64,000 bases of DNA from Tribonema minus (Eukaryota; Sar; Xanthophyceae; Tribonematales; Tribonemataceae): assembly GCA_017506865.1 (NCBI GenBank), contig JAFCMP010000335.1:62001-126000 (forward strand). Reading direction: 5' to 3'. The notes beneath the pieces are model-generated. The model ran no database searches. It was not told the DNA's origin and saw only the letters and a program-made list of their open reading frames with translations. Both the position numbers and the translations under genes were made by a program. Position 1 is the first letter of the stretch; every line of letters starts with the position of its first letter. Of the stretch, positions 35,009 through 45,549 are shown piece by piece.

Positions 35009-35957
35009 TGTAGCATGCATACATACATACCGCGACGCTGCAGAACGGGCACAGCGCTCTCTGGTGGGGGGCGGGGGGGTGCGGCAGCCTTGGGCGCAAT
35101 GGACGTGGTAGTTGAGGGGGGGGTGGGGGGTGTCATGTGTTTGCTGTTGGAAGCATGCGTTTGGCAAGAGGTGTACATTTGACAGACTCGCTCTGGCAGC
35201 AGCCGCCGCAAGTCGCGGTCCGATGCTGGGAGCTGTACAGTCCATGAACGTAGACTATGATGAGAGTCTCTTATGCCATCCTGAGAACCTGTGATGCCAG
35301 CATGACAGTTTCCTGCTGCTGCCGCGCGTTTACTTGCTGCCCACTCCACGCCTGCCAGCCATTACCATTAAGTGATGGTGCACAGCACAACCAACTTCAA
35401 GCAATTGGCCTTAATGCAGCAGCATCAGGCTCTTGATGCAAATATGACATGCTTGAGGACTGCTACATTCCACAAGAATGAGTTCATATGTTTTTACGGC
35501 GCACTTGCGCATCTTGGTCAACATGATGATGTAGTACAGGTGTCTTCATTCCATGCAGGGGTTCTTCAATGGCGTGTCGCGGACCGTATGATCGAACTCA
35601 CTTGGCACACAAGTAGTAAAATCTGCAATGCGCTTGTCATCAGTGCGGCTAAGCTTGTGCAGGTCTCGATGTGAGTATCTGAATGATAATGTGGTGGCTG
35701 TTGTCCAAAGATACTTGTGCTCTTCTTGAGACGCTCTCAACTCACAAGTTTACTTTGCTATGCTGACGGAATGCGCACGCAAGGCCCGCCGTGAAGGGAT
35801 TTGACAGGTGCGCCTTGGAGACTGCTGTCCTGGTTACCTAACCAATATTGGACAAGGTCAAGTACACGGCAGGCAATCCGTTAGCAAATGCAATGCATCT
35901 GCAATCAAGCCATTGATGGCTCTTTAATCCACTGCAAAGAGTGGCTTGTAAATATTG
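35009..35957. other. Intergenic, no gene seen
   Basis: This is the 3' flank of the PPR-like gene. A G-run GGGGGGGTGGGGGG lies near 35118. No coding signal was recognised up to the inverted repeat that starts at 35958. Confidence 0.4.
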
Positions 35958-36149
35958 TGTACGTATGGACTTGTATTTATAAAGGCCCAAGGGAGGCCGG
36001 GTTGCCTATGCAATCGAAAAGCTTGCGTCAACGCAGCAGCCTAGTCTGCGCTGTGCCCTAGGAGTTTGGATACCGGCGCCGCAACACAGCCCAGCATTCG
36101 CGCTCCACGTGTGTATGCCATGACGCGCTCCGCCAACTCCCGCGCCAGC
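35958..36149 (-). repeat. Left 192-bp inverted repeat
   Basis: This is the reverse complement of 46413-46604 with about two mismatches in 192 bases. On the minus strand it encodes the last residues of the second retrotransposon's protein (MAYTRGARMLGCVAAPVSK) and its short 3' UTR. It may be a severely 5'-truncated copy inserted in the opposite orientation, or one terminal repeat of a larger unit. Confidence 0.9.
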
Positions 36150-36724
36150 ATATATATTGTTTACTCAGTTGACAGATACTCCTTCTCCGGGGATCCACCA
36201 ATCTCTGGCTCTGGTTATCAAGACGCAGAGACCCGATGCACAAGATGTACGCAAGATGTACAGGAGGGAAGTAGCTGCTCGTGCTGCTTGAGAGGCGAAC
36301 TGCAAAGCTTTCCATGTCCTTGCCGATGCCGCGAGCTCGAACGTAATGCTCCTCTGGCCTGCTGGTGCTGTGTGATAAGGGGCTCCAAATGTGCGGCTGA
36401 AATGTGGCAGGTGCTGCTGCGGCGCGCCAGATGCACCATGGCTGGTGAAACATGCTAGGCGCGCCAGACAAGCAGCCCCCACCCTCCACTTCATGGCGCT
36501 GCCACACCTTTCGATGTTGGCGAGCTGGCCCGGGGGGGGTACTACTACGGGCCTTTTGGCACCGTTGATTGTCATACCAATTGCTCTTCGAGCTGATCCG
36601 TGGCTGAAGCAAAAGGAGTGGGGCTCATGCAGCTGTGCGCAGCTGCTGCAGACTACGCCTGCTCGGCCGTCGCCAGGGCTCGTGCCTTTTCTGCCATGTG
36701 CCGACCAACCTGCGCTTGAAGTTG
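36150..36724. other. Spacer inside the transposon cluster
   Basis: This lies between the left inverted repeat and the 3' end of retrotransposon A. AAGATGTACGCAAGATGTAC (near 36244) is a short direct repeat and CCCGGGGGGGG lies near 36530. No protein was recognised. Confidence 0.35.
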
Positions 36725-36786
36725 TATATTATGTCCTGGACCGCATGGGCTGCGCGCACGATAAATCGGGCTTGCAATAACTAAAT

Positions 36787-38265
36787 CTACGGAGGGGCCG
36801 GCGGTACGGCGCTGGCCGGCGAGGGCCGCGGCACTTGCAACAGTGCGATGCGGCGGTAAGCGCTGACGTCGCCATCAGGGGCAATGACTGCGTTCCAGTT
36901 GTCGATCACGACACGTGTGAGCGCGCGCTGTAGCGCGAGGGAGGTGCGGCGGCGCCAGAAGGCAACGCGCTGCGCGAGATTGTAGCTGCCCTGCGAGCTC
37001 TGCTCGGCGAGTGCGTGTAGCAGCGCTTGGGTGTCGCGTGACATAGCGCCGAAGTGGTCAAAGGCTGCGGAAAATAGGGTGTGTGTAGTGGGGTCCAGGG
37101 CCCCTGAGACTACGTATGTGTCTATCTTTTCCTGCGAAGCCGATTCAAGCACGCGCTGCACATCGCGCGCGCCCCCCTGAGCCTGACGGAGGCGGGAGGG
37201 GCATGAGCTGTCACGTATGGTGACGTCTATGCAACAAGCTACTTCAAAGCCGCCGCGCAGTTTAGTGCACCGGCCTGCTGCTACCGCGTCGGCGCTCGGC
37301 TGCACTTTAGGGACTGGAAGGCAGACCTGGTTGCTGCCAAAGACGATGTCCATGAACTTGTTGAACCCGTGGCGCGCCGCGTGGCGGCGGAAGGGGGCAA
37401 GGGTGTCCCGGTCGAGACCGCGGAGGTGGGCCACCTGCTTGAGCAGCTGAAAGAGCGCGTCTGCGAGCAAGTTGTGTCGCGTGACGTTAAGCCCTTGTGT
37501 GCAGCGGCGCAGGTGGGCACCCGAGTCCACTGGTCTATGGCACTTGGGGCACCGCGCCGCAGCGGGGGCGGGGCGCTCCACGCCCAGGTGGCGCCGCAGC
37601 GTCTCGCGGAATTCCGGCGGGGACATGGTCTCCGCTGGGTCAGTGCTCGGCAATTGCGCCAAGAAACCCATGGCCCCCTTAGAGGCGCCGCTGCGCCACG
37701 CCGCGGCTGCTTCCAACGCATTTGCTGCTTCAAGCCGACGCAGCTGCGTGGCGGCGAGCGCTGCGTCTAGCACCCGTGATAGCGCCGCTTGACGCCGCGG
37801 CAGCACGGCGGCCGGCGGGGCCTGGGCAGAGCCTGGCTCGCGCGCCACCGCTGGCGCAGCAGCGCGGCGCGCGCCGGCACGAGTCCGCATGCCCGGCCCC
37901 GCAGCTCCGCCTGCCCGTTGCAGCAGATTGCGCAGCGCCCGCCATGCGCCGTCGTCCTGGCGCCAGTCCTGGTACCAGACCGTGGGCAGGAGCAGTGCGA
38001 GGGCCGCTGCAGCCTCATCGCTGCCGCTGCGCAGCTGCTGCAGGCAGGTAGCTATCTGGGTGAAGGTGAAGCCATAGCGGGCATGCTCTAGGACGCGGCT
38101 GCGTGCCGCGACTGGAAATGCCGCCAGTGCCGGCCCCATGCACTCGAGGGAACGTGCAGCAAGTGCGGCACATGCACGGGGCGCCGCGCCCAGCACGCCA
38201 AAGCCACCACTCCCCAGCCGCAGATGCACGCGTACCTGCTGATGTGCTGGTAGCGTCACTGGGGC
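36787..38265 (-). pseudogene. Retrotransposon A ORF2, C-terminal nuclease part
   Basis: About 492 residues in the same frame as the upstream reverse-transcriptase part but separated from it by a single TAG (38266-38268). It contains a zinc-finger motif CPKCHRPVDSGAHLRRC, followed by RHNLLADALFQLLKQV, then GGFEVACCIDVTIRDSS and a long helical tail. A Cys/His finger followed by acidic residues on beta-strands is the layout of restriction-like endonucleases (PD-(D/E)XK) that nick the target for target-primed reverse transcription. The exact catalytic residues cannot be assigned by eye. Confidence 0.75.
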
Positions 38266-39244
38266 CTAGCCACCCCAGTCGGCGCCGCGTACCCATGCCA
38301 CTGCCGCCGCCCACAGAGAGGGCGGCGCCGCCGCCGCCGAAACCGCCGGCGGGCCGCGGCAATCGTCACCCGCCGCCGGCGCGCCCTGGTGGGCCGGCGG
38401 CATAAGACCCGCCGATGGCTCCTGCGCCAGCGCGGCCACGGCCGCTAGCGTGATGGCGTCGAAGCGCCGTAGCTCCTCGTGCGTGAGGGATGGCGCTGTA
38501 TTGCACGAGACATGCCCTGCGCGGGCGGGGACGGCAAGACGCAGAATGGAGAAGGCAGCCTGCACATCCTCCATCTGCACAAACTCCGCAACCAGGCGAT
38601 CGGTGCCGGGGGCACGAAGGGTCGCCGCCACTTGCGCGCGCACGAAGCCCTCGGTGCCGACCGGCACCCCCATCAGCGTGATGCCGTCGTCACATACTGG
38701 TACGGGGACATTGGCGGCGGCAAAGACGGCGGCGGCGCGCTCGCGGGCGCCGCCTGAGGCCGGCACCAGCGCCGCGCATTTCGTGACGTTGACCTGAATG
38801 TTGAGCTCGCTCAGCGCCTGTTGTATGAAGCAGAACGCGCGGCCAACGTGGCCGAGCACCGGCGCGTCACAGCTGGGCGTCATGATGGTAAGGTCATCGA
38901 GGTAGCCCGGAAGCGCCAGTTGCGGGAACTTGGCGCGGGCAGCCACCATGGTGCCGCGCAGTGCCAGCGCGAACAGCAGCGGCCCCAATGGGTCGCCCTG
39001 CTGCACGCCCTGCTGGGAGAGGATGATGGCGGCGTCGGCGTGCCCATCTAGGCCAAATTGTAGCCAAGGGGCCCGGCCGGGGCCGTAGATGTGCTCGACA
39101 TAGCCGTACAGGCCAGGCAGATGCTCGGCCACCGCGGTGAGGACTGCCGAGCGCGACAGCGCGTTGAAGGCATTACTGCCGTCAATGGCAAGGAGCACGC
39201 CGCCGCACTCATGCGTGAGCTGCGCCATGAGCGCCACTCTCATG
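38266..39244 (-). pseudogene. Retrotransposon A ORF2, reverse transcriptase core
   Basis: This reads MRVALMAQLTHECGGVLLAI into DGSNAFNALSR (motif A), GVQQGDPLGPLLFALAL (motif B) and LPGYLDDLTIM, where YLDD replaces the usual YADD (motif C). A thumb-like region follows. The frame is one base off relative to the upstream part, and the shift falls in a run of seven G at about 39247-39253 (minus strand). It ends at a TAG that separates it from the endonuclease part. Copying of RNA by this locus is doubtful. Confidence 0.85.
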
Positions 39245-40952
39245 CGCCCCCCCGCGCGCCGGCCCCAAACTGGCCAATTGGTTCCAGCAGCACGGAGATG
39301 CGGTCCCGGGTGTCCGTGCAGAAGGTGCGGGCGAACAGGCGGCGGATGGTGTCGCCGCACGCGATGGGGCGCGCCTTCTCGCCCACAGCGCTGAGGCGCG
39401 CGGCCGCGTGAAGGCGCCAAAAGGGGGCGGGCAGCGCGGCGGGGGTGGAGTACACCGCGGTACCCAGCCACGCCAGCAGCTCGAGGAGCCAGTCAACCGT
39501 GCGCCCCGACGTGTGCGCCGTGTGCCGGACGCACTGCTGGAGGTGGGAGTTGCGCAGCCCAGAGGGACCGACGGCCGAGTCAGGGTTGGCGGCGAGGATG
39601 GCCTCGCGTAGCCCGTCCGCCGTGAATGAAGCGCAGTTGAGTGGTGCCGGCGCCGCCAGCGCCGCCGCCGCCACCAAGCTGCGCGCCCGCGATGCCGCGG
39701 CATCCAGCTTCGCAGACGCATCGCCAGCTGGGTGTTTAGCCTGCAGTTTATGCAAGGTAGCGGAGTCGCGGGGGGCAGATGTGTCAGCACCCTCCGCCAG
39801 CAGCCGCGCGGCGCGCCCGACGCCGCCCGGCTGCCGCGCCGTCGCCGCCGCGCGCTCCCGCACTGCCGCCGCCGCCTCCGTCATAGACCTAGCGCGGCGC
39901 GTGCACGCACGGGCGGCGCCGCGGCGGCAGAAGGCCAGCGCTGTGCGCGTGAGCAGGTCCAGGTCGCCTGCCACGAAGGCCGCAAAACGGTGCGCCCGCG
40001 GCAGGGAGCCGTCGGGTACAAGCAGCAGGCACGGCAGCAGATGCAGCAGCTTGCACCATGCACCGGCTGTGGCGGACGCCTGTGCCGCTGCCTCAACCCC
40101 GTGTGCCTGCGCTACCGCCGTCTGCGCTTCCCGGAGGCCCGCCAGCGTGGCCGTCAAGGCGGCTGTGAAGTCCGAGCGGTGCTCCAGGCGAATGCAGCGG
40201 CCGACCACCAGTTGCTGCTGCAGAACATAGTCAAAGGAGAGGTCGTCAAGCGCTGCACGCGCGGGCGAGAGCGGCGCCAGCGTCCAGAGCGGAAGCGCGC
40301 TGCGCCATGTTGGCCCTGCCGCAGCCACAGCGGCAGCTGCGCGGGCGCCGGGGCCGCGCGCGCCGCCGCTGGCTGTAGAGAGGGGGAGGATGGGGGGCAG
40401 AGGCGCGACGCGGGGCCCGTGTGGCCGCTGCGTTGCGGCCCCCCCCCGGGACTTGTACAGGTGGTCGCGCTGGTGCAATTTCGTGCGCACGCACCCTGGC
40501 TCGCCGCACGAGGCGCATGCGCAGAGTAGCAGCTCGGGTTCCACGGCGTAGTAGGTGCCCGCGCCGGCTCGGTGGAGAGTCAAACACTCATCGTCGACCG
40601 CCTGCATACGCGCGAGAAAGTCGGCAGGCACATTCGGATGCTCGCGGCGCTGGTGATCCGCCAGCGTCGTGGCGATGCGGCGCGCCAGCGCCAGCGACGC
40701 CGACGTCTGCGCCGTGAGCGTGTGCGCCTCCCCGTTCCGGCGGAGGCGCGGTTTGGGCGCTGGCACCCGAAAGAGGCAGCCAGTGTCATATAAAGGGCAG
40801 CGCGGATAGATGGCAGCCGTTGCAGGCTGAGCGGGCGCCTGCACTGCCTCAGGCTGCGCAGGGTCTATGCCCGCCGCGGCAGCCGCTGCTGCAGCAGCAG
40901 CTGCCGCAATGGCCGCCGGTGCGGCTCCCCCTGAAGTAGAGTCAGACATCAT
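39240..40952 (-). pseudogene. Retrotransposon A ORF2, N-terminal part
   Basis: Starts at tandem ATGs at 40952/40949, 34 bases after the ORF1 stop, so ORF2 is probably translated by reinitiation or from the same transcript. An N-terminal Cys/His cluster (CACASCGEPGC followed by H-x4-H) resembles the DNA-binding finger of RLE-type retrotransposons. AVGPSGLRNSHLQ and EKARPIACGDTIRRL are the entry motifs of the reverse transcriptase fold (fingers). The frame closes at 39240 just after a poly-G tract. Confidence 0.8.
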
Positions 40953-40985
40953 TACGGTGGATGAGGGGAGCGCCGCACCGGCGGC

Positions 40986-43484
40986 TTACAGGCCCGAGGC
41001 GCCGCCGCCTCCCTCCGGTGCCGGCGGCTGGGCCGTCGAGGTGGAGAGGAAGCGGTCGGCGGCGGACTGACCTTGGGGCAGCCCGAGCGCGGGGTGTGCA
41101 GCGGGGGGTTCCGCCGCCGAGCCCGGCGTGCGCTCAGCAGCCGTGCGCTTGCGGCTGGCGCGGGGTGTGCCACTGTCGGACATAAGCGCGCTGCTGTCAC
41201 TGGCAGGCATGGGGGGCTGCCTACTGCGCGAGGGGGAGGCGCTGCAGTCGCTGCCGTGCCGAGCCGCTGGCGACGATGCGCGCCGACACCGCGAGCGCCC
41301 GCGTGAGCAAGAGCGCGGCGGCTGCCGCGGCGCCGCCGCTGCCTCCCGTGCCACCGCGGGGTCCGCTGCCGCGCTTGCGGCCGCTGCCGCTGCCGCGCTG
41401 GCAGCACCTACAGCAGGCGGCGGCGCGCCCGCCGCCGCCGCGCCTGCCGCCGCCGCGCCCGCCGCCGTTGCCCCGTCCGCCGCCACCGCCGCCGCAGCGC
41501 CAGCCGCTGCAGAGCTAGCCTCAAGGTCTCCCGCCACGGGCGTGGTGGCCACCGCGCCGGCGGCGTCCGCCACCGGCACCGCCACGCTCGCAGCGCGCGC
41601 CGCTTCCGCTGTCAGCTGCGCCTCGAGTCGAGCGGTCGCCGCAGCGTTGCGCACCTGCTCTCCTTCGCGCAGGCTCCGTTGCTGCGCCGCCAGCCGCTCC
41701 GCACGAACTTGCTCTGCCAGAGACCGGTCGCGATCGGCCTCAGCAGCCCGCTTTCCCGCCTCGGAGGCTGCCAGCAGCTTTGTCAGTGCCTTGACCTGCT
41801 GCTGCAGCCCCTTCCGCGCGGTCCTCCCCTCCAGGATGGCCCCCTGCAGCTGCTGAATGCGCTGCTCCTGGCCCAGCTGCGCAGGGTCCGCGTCGGCCGC
41901 CGCCGGCGGCGGCGAGGCGCCCGGCGACGCGCTCGCCAGCGCGAGCGTCGAGGCGGCGGGAGCGTCCGTCGCGGCGGCGCCGGTCGCCGCCGGCGCTGGG
42001 GGGTGCGAGGCGGCGGCGCCGGTGGGCGCACGCTGCGTCGCGGCGGCTGCCGCCGCGGCGGCTGCAGCCGTGGCTACCGCAGGGGCACCGGCGGCTGTGC
42101 CAGTGGCGGCGGCTGGCGTGGTGCAGGCCGCGGGGAGCGTGGTGTGCGCGCAGCGCGTTGCCCGGCACTGCTGACCCGGGCGCGTGAAGTGCCGTCGCAG
42201 GCAGGACGGGCACGCTGTCAGATTGTCAGGGCCCTGCAGCCGCAGCGCTACTTCCGTGCCGTCCGCCGCGCATAGGACCGAGTGCGCGAGTCGCCGCGCA
42301 ACGCCGCGGACCACTGTTAGCTCCCAAACACCCGCGGCGCCTGGCGATGCCGCCGACGCCGGCGCCGCGGATGAGGCCGCACCGTTAATGCCTACGCCGC
42401 AGGTCTTCAGAGCGCTGGCCAGCAGCAGAAAGGCGGCGGAAGTGCCGCCGCCGCCCGCCCGCAAGCGCACCGGCGCGATGGGCATGCCAGGAGCTGCGAG
42501 TGTGGGCGCAAGCAGCATTGCAAGCTGCGCTGCAGACCACGCCGCCGACGCGCCGCGCACGGTGACCGTGACCGGGGCGCTCATGTCACCAGCGCGGGTG
42601 ATGCGCAGGCGGAAGCCGCTGAAGCTGAAGTCAGCGGAGTCGCCGACCGTTCCGAGCGCCGCGTCAACGAGCGCGGCCGGCGCCCGCAAGCATAGCGCGC
42701 GGAAGTCATCACGAGGCGACAGAGGCCCCAGCGTCTCTGCACCCTTGAATAGGGACGCAAGTGAGGCAGCGTCTCCAGCGCCGGCCCTCGCCGCGTCGTG
42801 CATGTGCGTGAGCGCCGCCGCTAGCAGCTGCTGGCGCCCCCGCGTGAGTCGGGCGCGGCGCTGTGCAGCCGCCGCAGGGGTGCTGCGCTCGCGCTCGTGA
42901 GGCTGACGGGCCGGCGCGAGCTCTGGTAACAGTGCGCGGACGCTGGCCGGCAAGGCAGCCAAGTGCTCCTGGGTGTAGCAGGTGACTGGATCCACCGTAA
43001 ACGAGACTAGGTCTGTGCCGGCTGCCGCCGCCGGCGGCACAAATGGCTGTCCCTCCGCTGTCGGACGGCCCTGCACGCGCGCCGCCATCGCCATGAGGCG
43101 GCCCGCAGCGGCTCCACCCTGGCGCCCCACCGCCGCGACAACGGGGGGCACGAAGAAGTACTGCTCCTGTTCCGCGGCGTGGAACATCTCGCTCGCCTGT
43201 TGGTCTAGCTGCCCTGGAGTGAGGGCGGATGGGGCTGGGGTTGGCGTGTAGCTGCCTCGGGGAGTGAAGTAGGCTCCATCGTGGCCGTGCAGCAGCCGTG
43301 CCTCCTCCCGAAGCAGGTTGCTCTTCGCTGTAAGCGACGGGGGTGTTGTCGCAGTTTTGGCGGCTTTGGCCGCCCACGAGGCAGCAGCAGCAGGTCCTGA
43401 AGGAGAGAATTTTTTGGAGCAATCCCCGGATACTAAAAGGCACCACAGGACATTAATGCAATGATCGAGTTGAAGATTGCACAA
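40986..43484 (-). CDS. Retrotransposon A ORF1 (gag-like)
   Basis: An open frame of 832 codons ends 34 bases before ORF2. There is no ATG before 43187 (ASEM), so either that is the start or the 5' part belongs to an upstream exon or leader. Midway lies a cysteine cluster CPSCLRRHFTRPGQQC followed by C-x2-H, a zinc-knuckle-like RNA-binding motif. An Ala-rich stretch is followed by a coiled coil (QEQRIQQLQGAILEGRTARK onward), as in many ORF1 proteins that package element RNA. The C-terminus is Ser/Arg-rich. The frame is intact, unlike ORF2. Confidence 0.7.
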   Translation of the reverse strand: MCNLQLDHCINVLWCLLVSGDCSKKFSPSGPAAAASWAAKAAKTATTPPSLTAKSNLLREEARLLHGHDGAYFTPRGSYTPTPAPSALTPGQLDQQASEMFHAAEQEQYFFVPPVVAAVGRQGGAAAGRLMAMAARVQGRPTAEGQPFVPPAAAAGTDLVSFTVDPVTCYTQEHLAALPASVRALLPELAPARQPHERERSTPAAAAQRRARLTRGRQQLLAAALTHMHDAARAGAGDAASLASLFKGAETLGPLSPRDDFRALCLRAPAALVDAALGTVGDSADFSFSGFRLRITRAGDMSAPVTVTVRGASAAWSAAQLAMLLAPTLAAPGMPIAPVRLRAGGGGTSAAFLLLASALKTCGVGINGAASSAAPASAASPGAAGVWELTVVRGVARRLAHSVLCAADGTEVALRLQGPDNLTACPSCLRRHFTRPGQQCRATRCAHTTLPAACTTPAAATGTAAGAPAVATAAAAAAAAAATQRAPTGAAASHPPAPAATGAAATDAPAASTLALASASPGASPPPAAADADPAQLGQEQRIQQLQGAILEGRTARKGLQQQVKALTKLLAASEAGKRAAEADRDRSLAEQVRAERLAAQQRSLREGEQVRNAAATARLEAQLTAEAARAASVAVPVADAAGAVATTPVAGDLEASSAAAGAAAAVAADGATAAGAAAAGAAAAGAPPPAVGAASAAAAAAASAAADPAVAREAAAAPRQPPRSCSRGRSRCRRASSPAARHGSDCSASPSRSRQPPMPASDSSALMSDSGTPRASRKRTAAERTPGSAAEPPAAHPALGLPQGQSAADRFLSTSTAQPPAPEGGGGASGL

Positions 43485-43809
43485 TCATTTGACTGAACAG
43501 CAACAGTTCGCTTCAGGATGCTGTGCGGACGGTGATGCAATCGTCAAACTTCAAATTGAAGTTGATGGTCAATACTGAGCGTGACAGTTGATGTTAAACT
43601 TCAACTTGAAGTTGTACTTCAATTACAGTAGCGTCTCGAGTCAAGTTTGTCCAATTTGAAGTTTGAAGATTGCACCATCATCCGCAGAGCGAGCTGAAGC
43701 GAACTGTTGATGTTCGGTCAAATGGTTGTGCAATCTTCAACTTGATCATTGCATTAATGTCCTGTGGTGCCTTTTAGTATCCAGGGATTGCCCCAAATAA
43801 TTCTCTCCT
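43401..43809. repeat. Long hairpin (inverted repeat) at ORF1 5' end
   Basis: Arms of about 116 bp at 43401-43516 and 43694-43809 are reverse complements with roughly seven mismatches. The ~177-bp loop carries additional AACTTCAA/TTGAAGTT palindromes that extend the pairing. The inner arm overlaps the first codons of the ORF1 frame. A transcript crossing it would fold into a long double-stranded stem. Confidence 0.92.
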
Positions 43810-45549
43810 AGGAGGGGTGGCCGCGCGACCATTTGGGCCAGCTGGCGTGTCGCCAGTCGCCGCTGGCAGCACCACCTCCATCGCTTCGGATGGCATGAAA
43901 CGACTTGAAGTTGAAATGGGGCGGGCCCTGCCCCGCCCCTGGGACACGGTGGCGGCTGCCCCTCGTGGAGGGTGCCGAGCGTTGGCTGAACAGCAGGCAC
44001 ACAGGGTGGGAGTCACCAACGTGGCGCCAGCAAAATCCACCCCTGCACCACGCTTGAAGTTCGCCACCAAGGACACTATCCCGGGGCTTCACGGCACCCT
44101 GGATTGTTGACCCTACTCCTATGGAGTGTTGTTCGTGTGGCGGCAAACCGCAGCTTCTGCTGGCACCTCTGGCCCCGACTGCTGCATCGGCGACTGTGGA
44201 CATCGGACCTGCGCTGCCTCCACCAGCACTTGCCGCCGTACACCGCATTTGCTGCCCCAGCACCTCACATCTGGACACTATCTTGGGACCTAGCGGTACC
44301 CTTGATTGTTGTTACACACTCTCTTTCAGAGTCTTGTCCGTGGGGAGGGTCAGCGATGCGGCGACGGCGCAGGCAGGTGGCGGCTTCGCCTGCTTGGTGG
44401 CATACGCCGACGCAGCAACAGAGTGTCAAGCCTGCTGCCTACTGCGCCAAGATCATCAACGCGAACACCAACACCTGCGACCACGCCGTCGAAGACCGGA
44501 GCCTATCCGCCGCCGTCCCTGCCGCCGGCGATGGCGCACGCCTTCAACCCACAACCGACACAAGGACACTATCTTGGGGCCTCGCGGCACCCTTGATTGT
44601 TAGTCATACAACTCTGCGGAGTGTTGTCCAAGGCATGTGGTTAGAGAGCGGCGCCTGTGCGCGGCGACGGGGCAGGCGGCGGCAGCTGCTTGGCGGGAGC
44701 GGCGCGGAGGAGCAGGAGCAGGAGCAGCAGGAGGAAGGAGTTCGCAGCAGGGGTTCCAGTGTGCGGCCGGGGACACCGGGGGGGGTAACACTAGCAAATA
44801 GAAGGGCGGGTTTTAGTAGATATGCTTGCTGGAGTGACAGCATCAGCCTTTGCAGCACCAGTGCCTGGCACTTAGTGATCCATGACCATTGTCCTCAGTT
44901 CTGGGCGCTGCTACCAGTAGCCCAGGCCTGCACAAAGCTGTTCACGGTTAGGAGCATTTTGGCAGAGACACGGGAGGCCTCAAAGTGGGTCTGGTCGTGT
45001 AGAGGCAGTAGCTTAGGCACTTTGGTGCAGCATGATAGTGGGGACCGATCGGGGTTCGGGTGGGGTTTGTTGGGGTTGGGTTGGACTCTTCGTAGCAACA
45101 GCATTGATACCCTTAGCACCAGTGCCTGGTGCCCAGTGATCATTTTGCCTAGAGGCGTGATTCAGACATGTCAGCATGGTCCTCAGTTCTGGGCGCTGCC
45201 AAAGGCGACCCAGGCCTGCATAAATCTTTTTCAAGACGGGACAAGTGTGCCTCACGGCTGGGCAACCCTAAGTAGGGTTTGGTTGTGGGGTGTTGGTGGT
45301 AGTGTGAAGAGGGGGAAGCCTGTTTGCGTTTGAGTCTCTCTTCGGAGAAGGAATGTTGCATTGAGTGCACATCCAAAGAGAGGGCTTTTCGCGCCCCTTG
45401 CGAAGCAAAATTAATAAAAGTACATCCCAATAAAAAGCACATCCCAACGACAGCAGCACACACATACACTGCCATGATAGCCACATTGTTTGCAGAGCAG
45501 AGGAGTGTTCATTTGACATGATGAGCAAGCTTTTGTAATTCAAACCAAG
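43810..45549 (+). repeat. Tandem-repeat block of unknown origin
   Basis: Two repeat families are visible. (1) GGACACTATC, CGGCACCCT(T/G)GATTGTTG and AGTGTTGTCC-type words recur at about 44072, 44273 and 44567, with a Pro/Cys-rich coding-like insert. (2) AGCACCAGTGCCTGG, CAGTGATC, GGTCCTCAGTTCTGGGCGCTG and CCAGGCCTGCA recur at about 44857-44935 and 45117-45220. Open frames run through both (for example 44104-45333) but no domain is recognised; a decayed element is likely. Confidence 0.7.

Larger units (their letters stand above)
36725..43484 (-). mobile_element. Degenerate non-LTR retrotransposon A
   Basis: An almost complete two-ORF element on the minus strand. ORF1 (43484-40986) has a coiled coil and zinc knuckle. 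ORF2 (40952-36787) has a zinc finger, reverse transcriptase and a C-terminal zinc finger plus restriction-like endonuclease domain. ORF2 is broken by one frameshift and one stop. The 3' end near 36725 is followed on the plus strand by TATATTATGTCCTGGAC. Similar TATATTAAATATGTCCTGGA sequence marks the 3' end of the second copy near 49725. The 5' end runs into a long hairpin (43401-43809), so its boundary is unclear. No target duplication was found. Confidence 0.8.

Noticed and set aside
37217..41856. Plus-strand frames opposite the retrotransposon ORFs
   Set aside because: Composition-driven shadows; the minus frames carry the reverse transcriptase and zinc-finger motifs.
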